Part shown: positions 36,310 to 51,300 of the stretch, piece after piece | Layout: every line of letters begins with the position of its first letter | Position numbering within the stretch: the first letter of the stretch is position 1 | Source of the DNA: Apostichopus japonicus | Lineage: Eukaryota; Echinodermata; Holothuroidea; Aspidochirotida; Stichopodidae | Assembly (NCBI RefSeq): GCF_037975245.1 | Contig: NC_092574.1 | Span: 21,663,713-21,727,712 of the forward strand | Length of the DNA: 64,000 nucleotides | Reading direction: 5' to 3' | Program-made: the position numbers and the translations under genes | The notes under the pieces: generated by a model | What the model was told of the DNA's origin: nothing | What the model saw: only the letters and a program-made list of their open reading frames with translations | Databases searched by the model: none

Positions 36310-39300
36310 CTGCAAAAGGTGAACGAAGAAAAGAAAACAGTCTCAATATCAGTTCATAGCAAACAAGTTCACATTGTTTACAGAAAAAGATCTTGTGTTT
36401 GCCAAAATTCTAGTTCAAAAAAGAATCACGGCCAAGTAACATATCAAGCGATAAGTCACAACATTTGACCGCTCCAAAGTTTAACATTATCAAATCTAAA
36501 CAAAAATGATATTATTCCCAACTTGTCTGTTTCCTTCAGTACATCGATCAATCGATCAACCATAGGCAATAGCTCTCACCCTTCAATTCCTGTTCATCAA
36601 TCACGACGTCGGTGGCCGTACCGCCGAGAATCAACGTGTCCAGTTCCAGGCCGGTGAAATCGTGCGGCAGTCCGTTGAAGTTCCTCGTCTTTTCGGTGTC
36701 GTCCATGTGCAGTGTCACCGACCTGTCCTCACGTTCGAGAGTTACGTTATGCCAGAGCCAATCGTCTGCTTCGATACCGTACAGGAAGACCGTTCCCTGG
36801 GAGTAGTCCCCTATACCGTACGAGTAACGGAGCATTGAGTCTTCCACCTGCATCAGAAGCAAGAAATAGAAATTTAGATTATATCCTCTCGTGATGAAGT
36901 CCTTACCTAATGATTCCGTATATTCCTTAGCAGCAACTTGCAATGAATCTAAAAGACAAGAGTTTGGTGATCATCTTATCACACTGCAGTTCATCTCTCT
37001 GAAAGCACAAAGTACGAAAAGTCTAAAGTTTCGTTCTACCTCCTCACGATAGAAGAAGCTTAACCCTAATATTCTTTTTAAGTCAAACTTTCTTTACATT
37101 CATGCAGGAGGCATCTACAAAAAACAATACTACATTAATGTTCTATTTTCAGGGAATTTTGAGACTGCGGGAGTGAAATTTTATTTATTTGCATACACTA
37201 ATTGATAATGGACCATGCTATTTGTTTTTTTTTTAATTTAAGCTTCAAGGGAAGTTAAAATATGCCATACCTCAAGAAGAGTAAACTTTTGACCAGATTT
37301 GATAAAGATCAAGACGCCTTCAGCATTTCCGGTTCTGAACGAGAGTTTTAACTGTTGGATCTCTGTCGCCCTCTTTCTCCTTCCGCCCTCTTTTGCTTGA
37401 TTCAAGAGTTCCTTTCGACGGTAGTTGTCCCTCTGTCGATATTCCACGAAGCTATCTCCACCGAAGGATGACGATCCTTAAAAGGAAGAGGGAAAAACAT
37501 TGTTTTCCATTTAAAATAAAGTAAGAAGGTCAAAAATTATCTCCCAAAAAGGTTACCTCTGAAGTTACCTATGTTACCAAAAATTGTTACCGTCACTTTA
37601 TGTAATCTTACCTCCCTGTGCTTTTAACACTGTCAACAAGCTACCATGAATCATTTTGAAAAAAAAAAAGGTTGGTAACAAGATTCGTGGTTAATACTTA
37701 ATATTAGGATTCTCAATTTGGGTATTACATGTATTATATATGAAAGGACAAACAAATTTTGTTGATTCGAGTATTATTGTCTGCAATTCAGAGACTTATA
37801 CACTATTAGATTTAATTTTAAATTAAATTAAGCATTTCACTTCAGTATTTTTTTTTGGGGGGGAGGGGGGTAGGTAAAAGTATTTATTCTGTACAAATGG
37901 CAGTATAAACACAATATATTGTTTAATTACCTCTCTGGCAAGTACCGCTCTCGCATTGACACCGTGACTCCCACCAATCATCCACACAAGTACTCTCCAA
38001 ACCGCACTGCGATTCGGTGCAGGTGTCCTCATCTCGGTCGCAGCCTTCGGCCACGCCCTGAGATTGTACCGCTGATGTGATGCTCCGGTCGTCACCGTTA
38101 ATGCTGATCTGTCTCATGCACCCGACAAAGTCCACCGTGGAGGCCTGCCAGTGGCGCGACGTCAGCTGTTCCACAGTGTCGACGCCGCCGACGAACACAG
38201 GGTTGTCGTTAAAGGAGAACTCTCTGGAGACGCAAAGGAAATATCATCAGTTAGGTGTGTGAACATATCACATCTTAGGAAAGAAGAAAACTGCTAAAAA
38301 ACCGCATTAAACAATCTAAAAAACAAAACAACAAAACAAAAGATGACTTACTTGATTGACAAGAAATTAGTCAAAACTTTAATTAAAGTAATTCCCAAAC
38401 TTCCTGTATCTGACATATGGTCATTTAAAATTTAATATTTTTTTAAATCTTAAATTTTCTATTTTTGATTTCTCTCATTTTAAATTCACAATTTAGTGAG
38501 TATGCACTGAGAGCCAAATAAATTATTTCAAAGCTTTATGAACTACATTAAAAAAAACGTTATGTTGTGTGAAAAAACTTCTGTCAACAATTTGAAAAAT
38601 AACAGAGACAAACGCTACCAAATGTTAGACCACAAAACAGTAGGGTTCATATGCCAAAGTTCATCATCTTTGAAAGCTGCCACATCAATCTTGTCACTAT
38701 TGTTCAAAATTGATGAAATGAGCTGATAACTAGATTTTACAAATAATGAAGCCAATGATAACCTTTCTGAAGTTCCCTGGTAACTATCCCAGCAGTGTCA
38801 AAACATCAAACCATCTCGCCCCCCCTCCACCCAGGCCCCCCTCAATTATCCAACATACAGCTTGCAAGATGTTCATTATAAAGGAAACTTGGAATAGATG
38901 TCAATTTACATAGTTTAGATTTATTTTTGGAAAAGAATTACTTTGGGATAATTTCATTTTTTTATTTCATATTATAAATATTTATTTATATTGCAAAATA
39001 CTGTATGCTCTAGAGTATGAGAGGCAATTCTTTTCAAAATTTGCTTCGAGAAAATGTCAGTCTGAGTTGTGAGGAAATGCTGTGTATTTCACAGCCACTT
39101 TTGCTGGGTTTTTTTGTTGTCTAGTGGCGTATATGTAAATTAGCCAGTAAAGTTCTCACTCTAGATAAACCACATTTCAGACACAAGAAGAGAATAGTCG
39201 TTTTGGTTCTTTCTACAGCTTTTCTAGTTTTATTGTTGTTATTCCTTAAGTAACACCTAGGGATGCATAGCACATTGATGTACTACCATATAAACATGTT

Positions 39301-42300
39301 ACCATGGAAACAATAGCCTCCTTTGACCTAGGTTGATCACAGGCAATACACATGTGATCAATCAACCATAATTTCTAATGACAACAGTTAGGAAAGGTTT
39401 CTACCATTGTTTCACTTTCTGTGTCAAACAATTTCACAAACCTATCCTATCCGTGGTCCAGGGCAACGACCCTGACTAAATTTTTACTGTGCAGTGTCAG
39501 GACCGACCGTGAATCGGTGAAAATTGCGCTCTCAATGAAAACTTTACATGTGGAATTCATCGAGTACATTTGTTTCTTGTACATGGGGATGATTTGTGAA
39601 GTTGAATTTTTTAGCCAATTTTCTGAAAAGCTTTGAAGTTTTCAAGTCCAAAACATTTTTGAAATAATGTCAATTTCAAGACTGGATGGAGTTGATGTGA
39701 ACCTTATCACTAGGTTACAGTTTAACAAGGAGAGAGAGAGAGACAAGCTTTAAAAAGGCTTTATGGAACCCTAATGTATGGCACCTGGGCTATATAAGTT
39801 TAAGCACTGTGCTAAAAGAAAAGGAAATTGTTACAGGACACACTTTATATTTGAGTTCAGTGTCATTAATGTACATGAGAATGTGAAAGACCTGAAGGGA
39901 AGATATCTTTGACTTATTTCCACTTCCAAATAACAACTCCCCCTCCATCACCCCCTCCCCCCCAACACACCCCCCAACACACCCTACCAGCACATGTGCA
40001 TTACCAGCATTCTGTGCCATACAACGTTGGTCTCATTTTGTTCTGCCTCCCCCCTCCCCCTCCACCTCCCCACCACTTCCAGTTTCCTGGCAACATCACT
40101 GACAACCAGCAAAAAAAATGTAGCAGTTATGTAGCAGAAGGATAAGTAAACTTATGGAAGTCACATTAGAAAGGACACTATAACATTATTTATAAAAGGT
40201 AATGCTCACATCAAGGCCAGATTACTGGAAACACCGGTCGCACGACAAGCGTTTTCAGGCAAGGTGTTGCACACCTCGTCGGTGTTGAACAGTTCTCCGT
40301 TCTGAAACAGAAAACAGAAAATTTAAACAAGATTGCAAAGAGTTGTCATAAAACACTGCAATTTGGAGAAATGGAAACAAAAACAAAAAAAACAAAAAAG
40401 TAAACCTTGACTAAGACCTCAACCGGGTTTTACATTTTTCAAAAGGCTTGAACTTTGGAACTAATCCTTTCATAAGTAAGGAGTGACTGGATTGATTGAA
40501 AGCTACGACGACACAACACAAAAAGTTCTGTTGACAAATTTGCGGATCGGAGCATCAGAGCTGAGTGAAGAAGTGCACGTAACTCTTTGCATTTTGCGTA
40601 ATAAGAACAATTTTAAAATTTACCAGAGCGCTTTTATAAATGCTTTATCGTTTTAGGTTCAGCTGTTGTGACAGTGCTCAGAGGCTCGAAAAGATAGATA
40701 AGGCATGTATTCACATAAACCTTTCCTTGAAAGGTTGCCTTCACAACTATTCAATTGGGTCATAAATTTATCCAATTTGATGTTTCTCATTCTGCCTTGG
40801 ATCACAGCTATCTTGAAAAATTTAGTATAATGTTCAACAATTTCTGAAACAACGAAACTTCTGTTCCCCCCCAAAAAAAAAAATTGAGTTTATTACGATT
40901 TGTTTTGAATGAATGTGAAGTCTAGAACAGATGTTGGTGGTAGGTTTTGACATGGCAAATACGTGTTAATTGCACCCAAGTTAAACAAACAAAAAAACAT
41001 TTCTGTGTGATAACAAAAACACAACAAACAAGACCCATCCTCAGATTTTCCACAAATGACTTATTCGGCAGATATCTAAGAATGGTAGATGTTACCAGAT
41101 TATTAAGTTTTAATTAAATTAATTGTGTTAAAAACAAATTTACATTGAGATGATGTGTCATGAACAAACATAGCACCATGATGTACAATGCAAACTAAGA
41201 ATCACAGACTAACTAAACCATTAAAAGATGTTACCGAATGTCAAAGGTCAAATGTCAGAAGGTATTTGCAGTAAAAGTTATAAGAGTTTTCTCGATTTTC
41301 GCACAAGAAGAGCTCAATTTTTCCCTAGTGAATAACAGTCATGACTATGTTATAGTAGACAATAAATTTCAGCTCTGCGTGTGACATAATTTCTTCGACA
41401 AAGGTTTAAACCTTTGAGAACATATCCCATTGGGGTTTTGAGTGAAGAATTTTTTGTAAGAAGAACCTGGGTGAAGACTCTTCCCAGTGGTTAGTAGACT
41501 TGACAGTATAAGCAGAACAAGCATTCAAATAGTTTACTTCTTCAGGTATATGTCTTGCAGAATGTTATATCTAGGAACTCGACATAGGAACTAACTCTTC
41601 AAAAAATCCTTCTAAACCATGACCAGGACCTTAAATGAACTCTGAGCTCCTTTGACGTTCAGGTCCTAGAGATTTGCCTTCTGCTGACCCCAAATGACCT
41701 TTGACCTCCACACCCACTCCCACCAAAAGTCAAAATCAAAAACTTTGGTAGGGCAACCTTACATGCAGAATTAATTATAGATGTAATTTATTGTCTAAAT
41801 ATGCTCCAGAGTGCACCATTTCAGTCTAAAATTTTACTCTTTTTTTTTTTTCCTTCTTGGGAAGTACCACAAGAAACCACCCCCCTCCCCTTTCCCTCTA
41901 CATGATCTCAAGGCCACACTACAATAAAAAATTTGGAGCCCCTATAATGGCTTTTGTCAAATGTTCTTTTTGCATCTTTACTGATCATTGTCCTTTTACA
42001 TGTATCATAAATTTAGCTATACTACACAGTGGGTTGTTTTGTTTAAATGTCTTAGATTGAAATATGTGATATTTACAACTTTTTGATGAAAGTATCTATA
42101 TATTCTCAAGAGTAAATTACAGGGGGAACACGTGCAAACTCTTTTTGCCTTTAAGATACTGATCTTTGCCTATATTGATCTTTTAGATGGAAATGATTTA
42201 CCATCGTGTTAGACGAAACATCAGTAAAAATGTGACTGGTTTTATGAGCTTGTTGAAGTATGAATACCAGTAGTGCCCATCTGTGTACCTAAACTAGCTG

Positions 42301-45300
42301 TCAATCATCTCTGGTTCTTTAACAATAACTCAAAAAACAAACTGTAAAAACATATTGGAAATATTAAACAGGAAAGTTTACCAGATGTATGATATTATAA
42401 TCTCGAGGTGAGTCTAAGCAATTTATATAGCAAGAAATGGATTGGCTTCACCTACTCACACCTTCCAACAACTTTTCTTGTTCACTGGAATCTCAAACCA
42501 AACACACAAAACTAACTTGCTACTAAGATCTATTGATCCAAAAAGATCCAGAATAGTTTCAGAAAAAGATTTCAAAAGATTTCAGAAACAGCACCCTGTG
42601 GTCTTACTTTTTTAATTTCATAAAAGTCTAACTTGTGAGTATGTCTATATAGGATATATATTGAAACTGTTGATTTTTATGTCTGAAGCATGGTGCTCAC
42701 TCAGTCTGGTCACCATGGCAACCCAGTTCAACTAGTACCTTAACAAAATGATACCACACTCTCCCTTTCCCTTGTTGTTGTGCTCTTCACTAAAACAGTC
42801 TAACTTTCTGCCAAATGGGTTTCCTTAGAATTAATAAAAATAAAAATAGAATGAATAAAAATAGAATTAATAAAAACGTTTTAAGTACAAGAAATAAACC
42901 ATTACCTGTGCTTTCTGTAATGCCTGAATCCTGTGCCATTTGCCGTCGTCTACCCTCATTTCCGTTGCCATGGAGACAGTGCCAGCGCCGAGGTTGAAAG
43001 AAAAGTGGACTTGCCCATTCAGCACTTCAATGAGGAAGAAGTGTCCATTTTGATTGGTGGACCCATCGTGGTTGTAAACCAAGAGGGCATCGGGTAGCGT
43101 TGTAGCAAACTCCAAGATGATCGTATTCTCCACGGACGCTAGACTCTGGTACGTCAAGAAGGAGGAGCTCTGGAAGCTAATGCTGGAAAACTCGCATCTA
43201 GATCCCCAAAATCCAAACGGACATACGCAACTGAATTCGCTACCCGATTCTTCACAGGTGGCTCCATTCATACAAGGGTTGAACGCACAGGGTCCATCTT
43301 CACAGTTACTGCCAGAATAGCCGAGCAAACACTCGCACCTATAGCCGTTAATGAGGTCCGCGCATACGCCTCCATTCCTGCAAGGACCGGAGGAGCATTC
43401 ATCCGCGTTTATCTGGCACTGTTTTCCGCCGAAGCCAGGTAAGCACTGACAGGAGAAATCACCGAGGAGGTCGAAACACTGACCGCCGTTGTGACAGGGC
43501 TCCGAGTCGCACTGGTCGATCTGGGTCTCGCAGCGATCTCCGAAGAACTCCTGACTGCATTCACAAGTGAAGGTGTACTCACTGACTGGTCCGACTAGAA
43601 TTATCGGAACACTCTCCACGGCTGTCGCTGTGAAGTCGAGAACATGTTGACTCTGACAGATGCCTTGATTAAAACACTGGTTAGAGAAACATGCCGAGAA
43701 GTCAATCACGGTGATGGTGACTTCCGCTCTACTTTCAATACTAGCTTTGTTGTCCTGAAACAATCTCACCACACCGTCCTTGGACATGTGACCGTTTCCA
43801 CTCTTCACAGCCAGAAGTACGTTGAGGTCTGAGTCGTTGATGTCCGTCAAGCTGAGAACGATGACTTCCTCCCTGGATGAGAGGATGCTGGACATTGCTG
43901 CTAGCAGTTTATCGTAGTGGAATGTCAGGAAATCTTCTGCACTGACCGCGGAGAGTTGTATCGTGATGCTGGCGTCCAACGTGGCATCGTAGTAGTCCTG
44001 GAAGGACACGGTAAACGACGATAGCACGCTAGGGTGCACCCCGTCGCTCCCGGAAACATTGACAGTGTACTGTATCACCGAAGAATGGGCCTCTGCATGG
44101 AGAATGCAGTCCGATTCAATCCTGAACTTGCTCTGATCTCCGGACGATATGTCACAGTCGAAAGTGTCGCCTAAGTCATTGTCGATCGGTTTCACCGTTC
44201 CTAACGGTCCGCCTGGGAAAGACGACTGGTACATCTTGACTTCGATGCGAGCGTGCCTGGAGGCCGAGAGCTGGTCATTCTCGTCTTCTACTACGATGCG
44301 GAGAGTAGAGGTGGCGGCCATGAGTGGTGAACCTCCGTCAGTGATCTCGACCTGTAAATAATGATCCAGCTGATCCTCCCGATTCAGTCTCTTGCTAGTC
44401 CTTAGTTCGCCAGTGACAAAGTTCAACGTGAACGCATCTGACAGGGGTGACAATCGGTAACGGAAGCTGGCAGGATTCGAACCAGAGTCAGGATCGGTGG
44501 CATTCAGTGTCATCACGACGGTGTTCTCCGGCTGGTTTTCCGGGACCATTCCGACGGCATTGCTGCCAAGAAGAACGGGTCCGTTATCGTTGACGTCTTC
44601 CACGGTTACGATCACTTCGGCGGTGCCAGTCATGGGGGGAGTCCCGGAATCTACGGCCGCAACGGCGATGTTATAAACTGCTGTTGTCTCCCGATCCAAT
44701 GTTCCACGAAGGGTAATGCGCCCGGTAACCTCATTAATATCAAACAAATCATAGTGAGAGTTTTCACGAAAAGTGTAGATAAACTGACGAAATGCCGGGT
44801 TCTGGTCTTTCTCCTCGGCTGTTACCGTGGTGATGTAAGTCTGTGGATCTGCATCTTCTCGTACAGACGCAATGTACTGCTCTGAGTCGAACACCGGAGC
44901 ATCGTTAGCGTCGATGATGTGGACAGTCACCGTGGCTTCATCTATGTTGGATCCGGTCAGAGGGCCTTCGTTCTTAGCCAAAACGGACAAAATAACTTCA
45001 TCTGTCTTCTCCCGGTCCAAAATGCCATTTTCTTTTGAAACTATCAACTGGCCGGTTTCTGCATTGATTGTGAATCCCACGTCATTGCTCGCCCCGATCA
45101 GAAGATACAACACCTTGCCGTCTGTGCCAGAGTCTGAATCAAGAGCCAACACACTTCCCACGAGGGCTCCATCTGGGGCGCCCTCGCTTACTGTAAATTC
45201 ATACTCCGTCTGTAGAAAACGTGGGCTGAACTCATTGACACCGGTGATCTCCACGTGAAGATGGGCCGTGTCCCTTTGAGAGCCGTCGTTATTAGTCGCA

Positions 45301-48300
45301 ATTATGGTCACCTGGTACTCCAGCAGACCCTGTTCATAGTCCAGGTTGCCCTGCGTCCTGACCACTCCGTTGATCTCATCCAAAGTAAAGAAGTTTTCTC
45401 CACTGCCTCCGATAATGGCATAGGTGAACTGGGCGAACCGATCTGAGTCTGCATCTACGGCTATCACCTGGGTGACATACTCCGCACTGGCTGTGTTCTC
45501 AGGGACGGTCACAAAGTAGTCTCGTTGTTGGAAGATAGGAGGGTTGTCATCGACATCCTCGACGTTTACTACCAGTGAGGCGGTGGTCGACAGCGTTTCC
45601 CATGCACCGTCTGATGCCGTTATCTCAAGCATGTGTGCAGTCTGCATTTCATAGTCAAGCTCCCCTTCTAAGTAAATTTCTCCGGACGACGGATCCACTG
45701 AGAACAATTCCATTTCATTGCCCGAAGTTATACTGTAGGTGACTTGGCCATTGATCCCAAGATCCTGGTCGGTGGCGTGAAGGGTGGCTACGACGCCTGT
45801 CGTTTGATCCTCGGAGACAGAAGCAGTGAGACTACTCTGAGAAAACTGCGGTGAGTGAATATTAGCAGCTGTGATGACTAGCTCCACAAACGTCGTGGAG
45901 CTGAGAGGCGTTGGTCTGCCTTTATCTTGCGCTTGAATCTCAAGACTGTATCTGGTACCAATGCTGCCCTCTAGCGTGTTACCAAGGATCCTAACCCAAC
46001 CGGTTTCATGGTCCACCTCGAACCTGGAGGTACCGTTGCCGTTGATGATGAAGTAATTCACCTCTGCATTCGATCCTTCGTCCAGATCATCGTGAGCTTC
46101 TACTCGGATGACATTCACGCCCGAGGGAGTTCCTGCTGGTATAGGGGTAAAATAACGGTCCTTGTCAAAGATGGGGGCATGATCATTAGCGTCGAACACT
46201 TCGACCGTCACAGAAACTTCACTGTACATGGTAGGAAAGCCGTGGTCGACGGCAAGGACGTCCACCTGAAGCGAATTGGGATTTGCTGCAAACATGTTTT
46301 CAGGCTTTTGGTAACCGAGGACTTGACCGATTGTCAAGTGACCTGTTTCAGAGTCGAGATTGAACATGCTCGCTAAAGCCTTCAGCTGATAACGGATTCG
46401 GCCATTGTCTCCGAGATCCTGATCTGTGGCACTGACTGCCAAGACAAACGATCCCTCTGGGAGCAATTCTGAAATGTTGACTGAATAGCTTTCCATCAGG
46501 AAATGCGGAGGATTGTCGTTCACATCCATGACGTTGATGGTCACTGGAATGTCGATGTTAAACAGATCGTCAAATGCCTGTACGACCAATAGGTGCCCCG
46601 AACCTCCAGGGGACTCGCGGTCCAGACTACCGGTGACAGCAATATCACCAGAGACCTCATCGATCATGAAGAGCCCTTCTGCGTTACCGCTGGTGATCCT
46701 GTATCTGCTGATCGCGTTGTCACCGGTGTCAAGGTCTTCAGTAGAGACCCTCATCACTACTGTTCCCGGAGCAACGTTTTCTTCGACGATTCCCTCGAAG
46801 TTCTCTGTGGTGTACATTGGATTGTCATTGACATCGTCCACGTCAATGGTGACTACAACCGAGACAGCCTGGGCAGGACTGCCGTAGTCCTCAGCTTCCA
46901 CTATTAGCTCGTATCTAGAGGTCATTTCTCTATCAAACTCCCGTCTGGTGAAAATGGTCCCTGAGTCTATGTCGATGTTGAATGCATCTGCATGCGTGCT
47001 CAGGCTGTATCTGATGCGGCTGTTGCTACCCGAGTCTAGGTCAACAGCTGTGACCTGAATCACCTCTTGACCACTGCTCCCACCTTCAGTAACGTTACTA
47101 TGGTAACTCTCTTCTTCAAATACAGGAGCATTGTCATTTTGATCGACTACATCGATTATAATGTCTATAAATGAGGAGAGAGGCGGGGTATCGCCATCCC
47201 TGGCTTCGATCCATAAATGGAAGCTCTGCTGCACCTCGTGGTCCAAGGTCAGCTGGGTGGCCAGGTTACCCGTCTGGCTGTTCAACGAAAAGAAGTTCGC
47301 TTCGTTACCTCCGGCAAAGTGGAAGGTGATGTCGCCGCTGGTGCCGACTTTAGGGCTGTTTGCATTTATGATCTGAATTTCACCCGGAGGTTGATTCTCT
47401 ACGAGAGAGATCTGAGTTCTTCCCGAGACACTGAAACTGGGATAGTTGGCCTGTACGGTGAACTGGAATGTAACACGGACAGTGGTCAGATCGTACATCA
47501 CCTCAGAGCCCGGCCCGCTGCTGACACCGACCTGAATGATGAATTCTCCCGTCTGGTCCGAGAGGTTCTGGGAGACGGTGACGGTTCCGCTGGTGTGGTC
47601 GATGGCAAAGAGCGAAGTATCACCAGATTCAATGCTGTAGTAATTCTCTGCATTGAGACCTTCGTCCAAGTCAACAGCCCTCGTGACCGTTACCAAGGTA
47701 CCTGAGGAGATGACAAGATCTTTACATGAGTCTGAGAATGATTACCCCGTGAAAAATCTTTATGAACAAACAAACTCAAAGAAACTCATCGTTATATAGT
47801 ATGGAAGAGAGTAAAGAAATTTGAGGCTGGACGAAATTCAACTCAGCCACCTCTGGGTCACAAGCCCAGCGCTCTACTAACTGAGCTATCCAGCCCTTAG
47901 TTGGTGACAATCCCTACACAGCCGTTTCTTTGCGGTTAAGAGGTATGACAGTATTATTTTTGTGAATAACTATGACAGTATGAACTACAGAAATGTAAAA
48001 TACATGTCACCGCTTTATTTTTGTTTTGTATTTATTGTTACTAACCTGCCATAGCATTCTCGGGTATAGTGACTAGGTAAGATGGGATCTCAAACTGCGG
48101 TTGATTGTCATTTATGTCAGTAACCGTCACGAAAACGGTCGCAGATGCTGATATCTCCCCTGTGTCGGTCACCGTGACGACCAACTGATAGGACGACTGC
48201 TCTTCGCGATCGAGTCTGCCGGCCGTGACGATTTCTCCCGTCAGAGGATGGATGGTGAACTTGTTACCCACTTCACCATCCAGTTGATACCTGGAGATTA

Positions 48301-51300
48301 AAAGATAGAAAGTTTGATGAGCCAATGATAAATCAGAAACATGAAATTCATTTCCATTTGAAGGAAAAAGGCAATTATGAAAATTCTGCTTTGAGTACAA
48401 TTGAGCACCTTTGATGATTTCTGGTTACGATTGATTGCAGCCTTTTTTTCTTCTTTGATGATTCAACGTTTTAAGACTGTTAACACCATGTCGTCAGGCA
48501 TGTTGATTGCTCACAACGCAGTCCTGCAATCTGATTTAATTTAACAAAATAGATCTGATGACCTATAACTTGCTCAAAAGTCTCGTCTTCTATAGAAGAA
48601 ACCATACAATACTATTCTCGAAATGCAATAAGATTGGTCTCAGTTGTTTTAGGTATTTGGTAAGCTCGTCATTGTTGAACACCTCTTTTACATCCATTTC
48701 AATGTTTTACATCCATTTCAATGATGACAATTTTGGGCTTTCATAAGCTAGTCAGACCAAACAATGTCACATAATAATAGGACCTTGGACACCTAAGAGA
48801 AGGACAATGGGAGGAGGAACATGGCAGAATCATGCCCCCCCCCCTTCCACAGCACTGATTTTCTCAAGAGAGTAGTGCCCAGATAGAATTTAACACCTAG
48901 GATCAATGACTGGATTCTGCTGCGATTCTCCCCAATCTCAAATGTGAGTGAGAGTCCCTGTTTATTCTTCTTTTTTCTATCTCTATCTTATTTATTTGTC
49001 ATCTTCAGAGCACAATGTTATTATTCGCATATTCAGTTGTCTAAACATCTTCCTCTGCAATGTCCGAGAAATAAGTTGCAGGGTTAGAACCAGCAGTAAA
49101 AGTAAGTTTCCTTCGGTAAACTTTCTAAGCAATTTTGGCACTGCAACCCAATGTTTGTAGGCAATACTGTTGGCCTTTATTAACTTTAGTACTGTTTTTA
49201 ACTCATAGGGTCTGCTTCTACTCATTAATAACTTTTATCTATGGCTTGACCACAAAATATTGTTTGTGTTTATTTCTAGCACAATTCATCCCTAATGTGT
49301 GAAATTACTGGGCCCCTAGGGTATTGCCCGAATGGAAATAACTTCTTGCAACGTGACCGCCATTTTTCCCCGAGACTGTCAACACTTTCTAAGTTATGGA
49401 TATAGTTTTCTATAAATGATATGCTTGTGGCTGATACTTTTATTTAGTGGTGACCTACATCTTAAAAATGCTCATGGCATCTCTTGACTTTTTGTAATTC
49501 TTACACGAAATGATGTTTCATGATATAAATTCTTTGTTCTCTGCACACCAATGACTGTTTTACACTGACCTGAGCATTGCAGTGGAGTCCAGATCAATGG
49601 CTGTCACTCTGGTCACAGCAGTGTTGAGGTCTTGTTCCTCTTCGACCGACGCATAGAAAACATCGCTGGTAAAGGAGGGAGGATTATCGTTGGCATCTGC
49701 CACGGTTACCAACACCTGCGTCATTCCCAACAGAGGAGGAGAGCCTGAAAGAATAAAGAGGGCATAATCAGGCTAGTTTCATGAAAAACAAAAACAACTT
49801 ATATCTGTTTCAAATGATGTAACTGTTGAAACATTATACAGCTCACAAATTATTACATACAGACTGACAAATGGACGTTCAGTGTGAAAGTTCACAAGCT
49901 TCACAGGGTGTAGAATTTCGCAGAGTCACCTCCAAATACTAGCGAGATTTAAAAATAGAATAAAGAGCCCAATATAGCTTCAACCGATATTGGTGCCAGT
50001 AGCCCACTGTGAACACCATTGGATGGGCTAGCATAACCATCTTTACTAATATAGAAGTTGACTATATATACATATATGGTTAACCATTGGTATAGTAGGC
50101 ACACCACAGTTCTCCTACAAACCATGTCAGATAGAATAACAGCAGGTGGATTTGAAACCAACAAGTTTTTGTGGTTGAAACATACAGTAGTCCACAAAAT
50201 CAAACAGTATCAAACACAAACAAGTATGCAGTATATCAAGGCTGAAATTTGAAATGCATTTGTTGAAGTTCTCATAGTTACAGAAGAAGTTCAACAGTAC
50301 TGTAAGTATTGTGTTGTGTTGTTTTAATTTTATTATTTAATTTATATCTCTGTCTGGTGAAGGTGACTAGCGACTTTCATCAGCCGCACTTATATCACTT
50401 ATCACTTATATGAAATAATGTTGTCATGGCAACTATGAACAAAATCAGGACTGAGGGCGCCGTCACATCAGTCCTGACTAGTTCCCCGAAAACTGAAAAG
50501 CTGTTGCCATGAGGTTTAGTTAGTACTGTCTGCATGGCATCACCAGCAGTATTATGGCAGTAACATGAGCAAGATGATCACAGGGTAGTTTGTTCATAAT
50601 TTAAGAACAGATCTTCTGAAAGATTTGTCTGATCACACAGTAATTGTTTCAAGCACCTTAAATTGTGTTTTCTATGACATGTATGGTGTTCCTTTTCTGA
50701 AACTGCACAAGCAGAATCTTGGGTCAATCAGCCATCATGGTGACATATAAATTGGCCCAGCATGTTAACACGATTATTAGCATTTTCAATGCAATTGTGT
50801 TACTTTAAATCCGAGATTGGTATATAGTGTTATTCACACACTCTAGTCCATATGACAGTGTCCTCTGTTAAAATACCAAAATGATGATCGCAATATAACA
50901 AACTTTCAACTCTTTTTTTTTTCCTCTCTCTGTGTTTCTTACCAACTTTTTTTTTCTCACAAAAGGCACATAAGTTAACAGATTATTCATGACCGCTTTC
51001 CAATTTAAAAAAAATTGTCACCGAAACACTTTTTTTCCCCTTTTGCTATCAATCACAAGCAAAAAAAAGCGGTCATGAATCATAGATAAAAAAAAACATA
51101 TTACCAAATTCAACCCAAAATTTAAAGCATTGAAAACAGAAGCACTCCAATCTATGCTTTGCTTAATTAACACATAGTTTACTGTATTCACCATGGTTAA
51201 CAATGGTGAAATTTAAAACCCATTTTATTAGCCATAAATAATGGTTAACTCATCACCCAGTAACCTTTCCGACAGGCACTTTTTTCTCTTGGCCTCTTTT

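Noticed and set aside
34538-36346. The 602-codon ORF as a separate gene starting at its first ATG
   Set aside because: Sequence upstream of 36309 in this frame is intron. The true entry is the CAG acceptor giving KG-FSGCIQGF, continuous with laminin-G 2.
34564-36468. Several plus-strand ORFs (up to 160 codons) opposite the FAT4 last exon
   Set aside because: They are shadows of the GC-rich FAT4 coding strand, with arginine/histidine-rich translations and no domain, promoter or splice logic.
43117-47705. Plus-strand ORFs of 60-162 codons opposite the FAT4 large exon
   Set aside because: The minus-strand cadherin/EGF reading is unambiguous. The antisense frames reflect cadherin codon bias.
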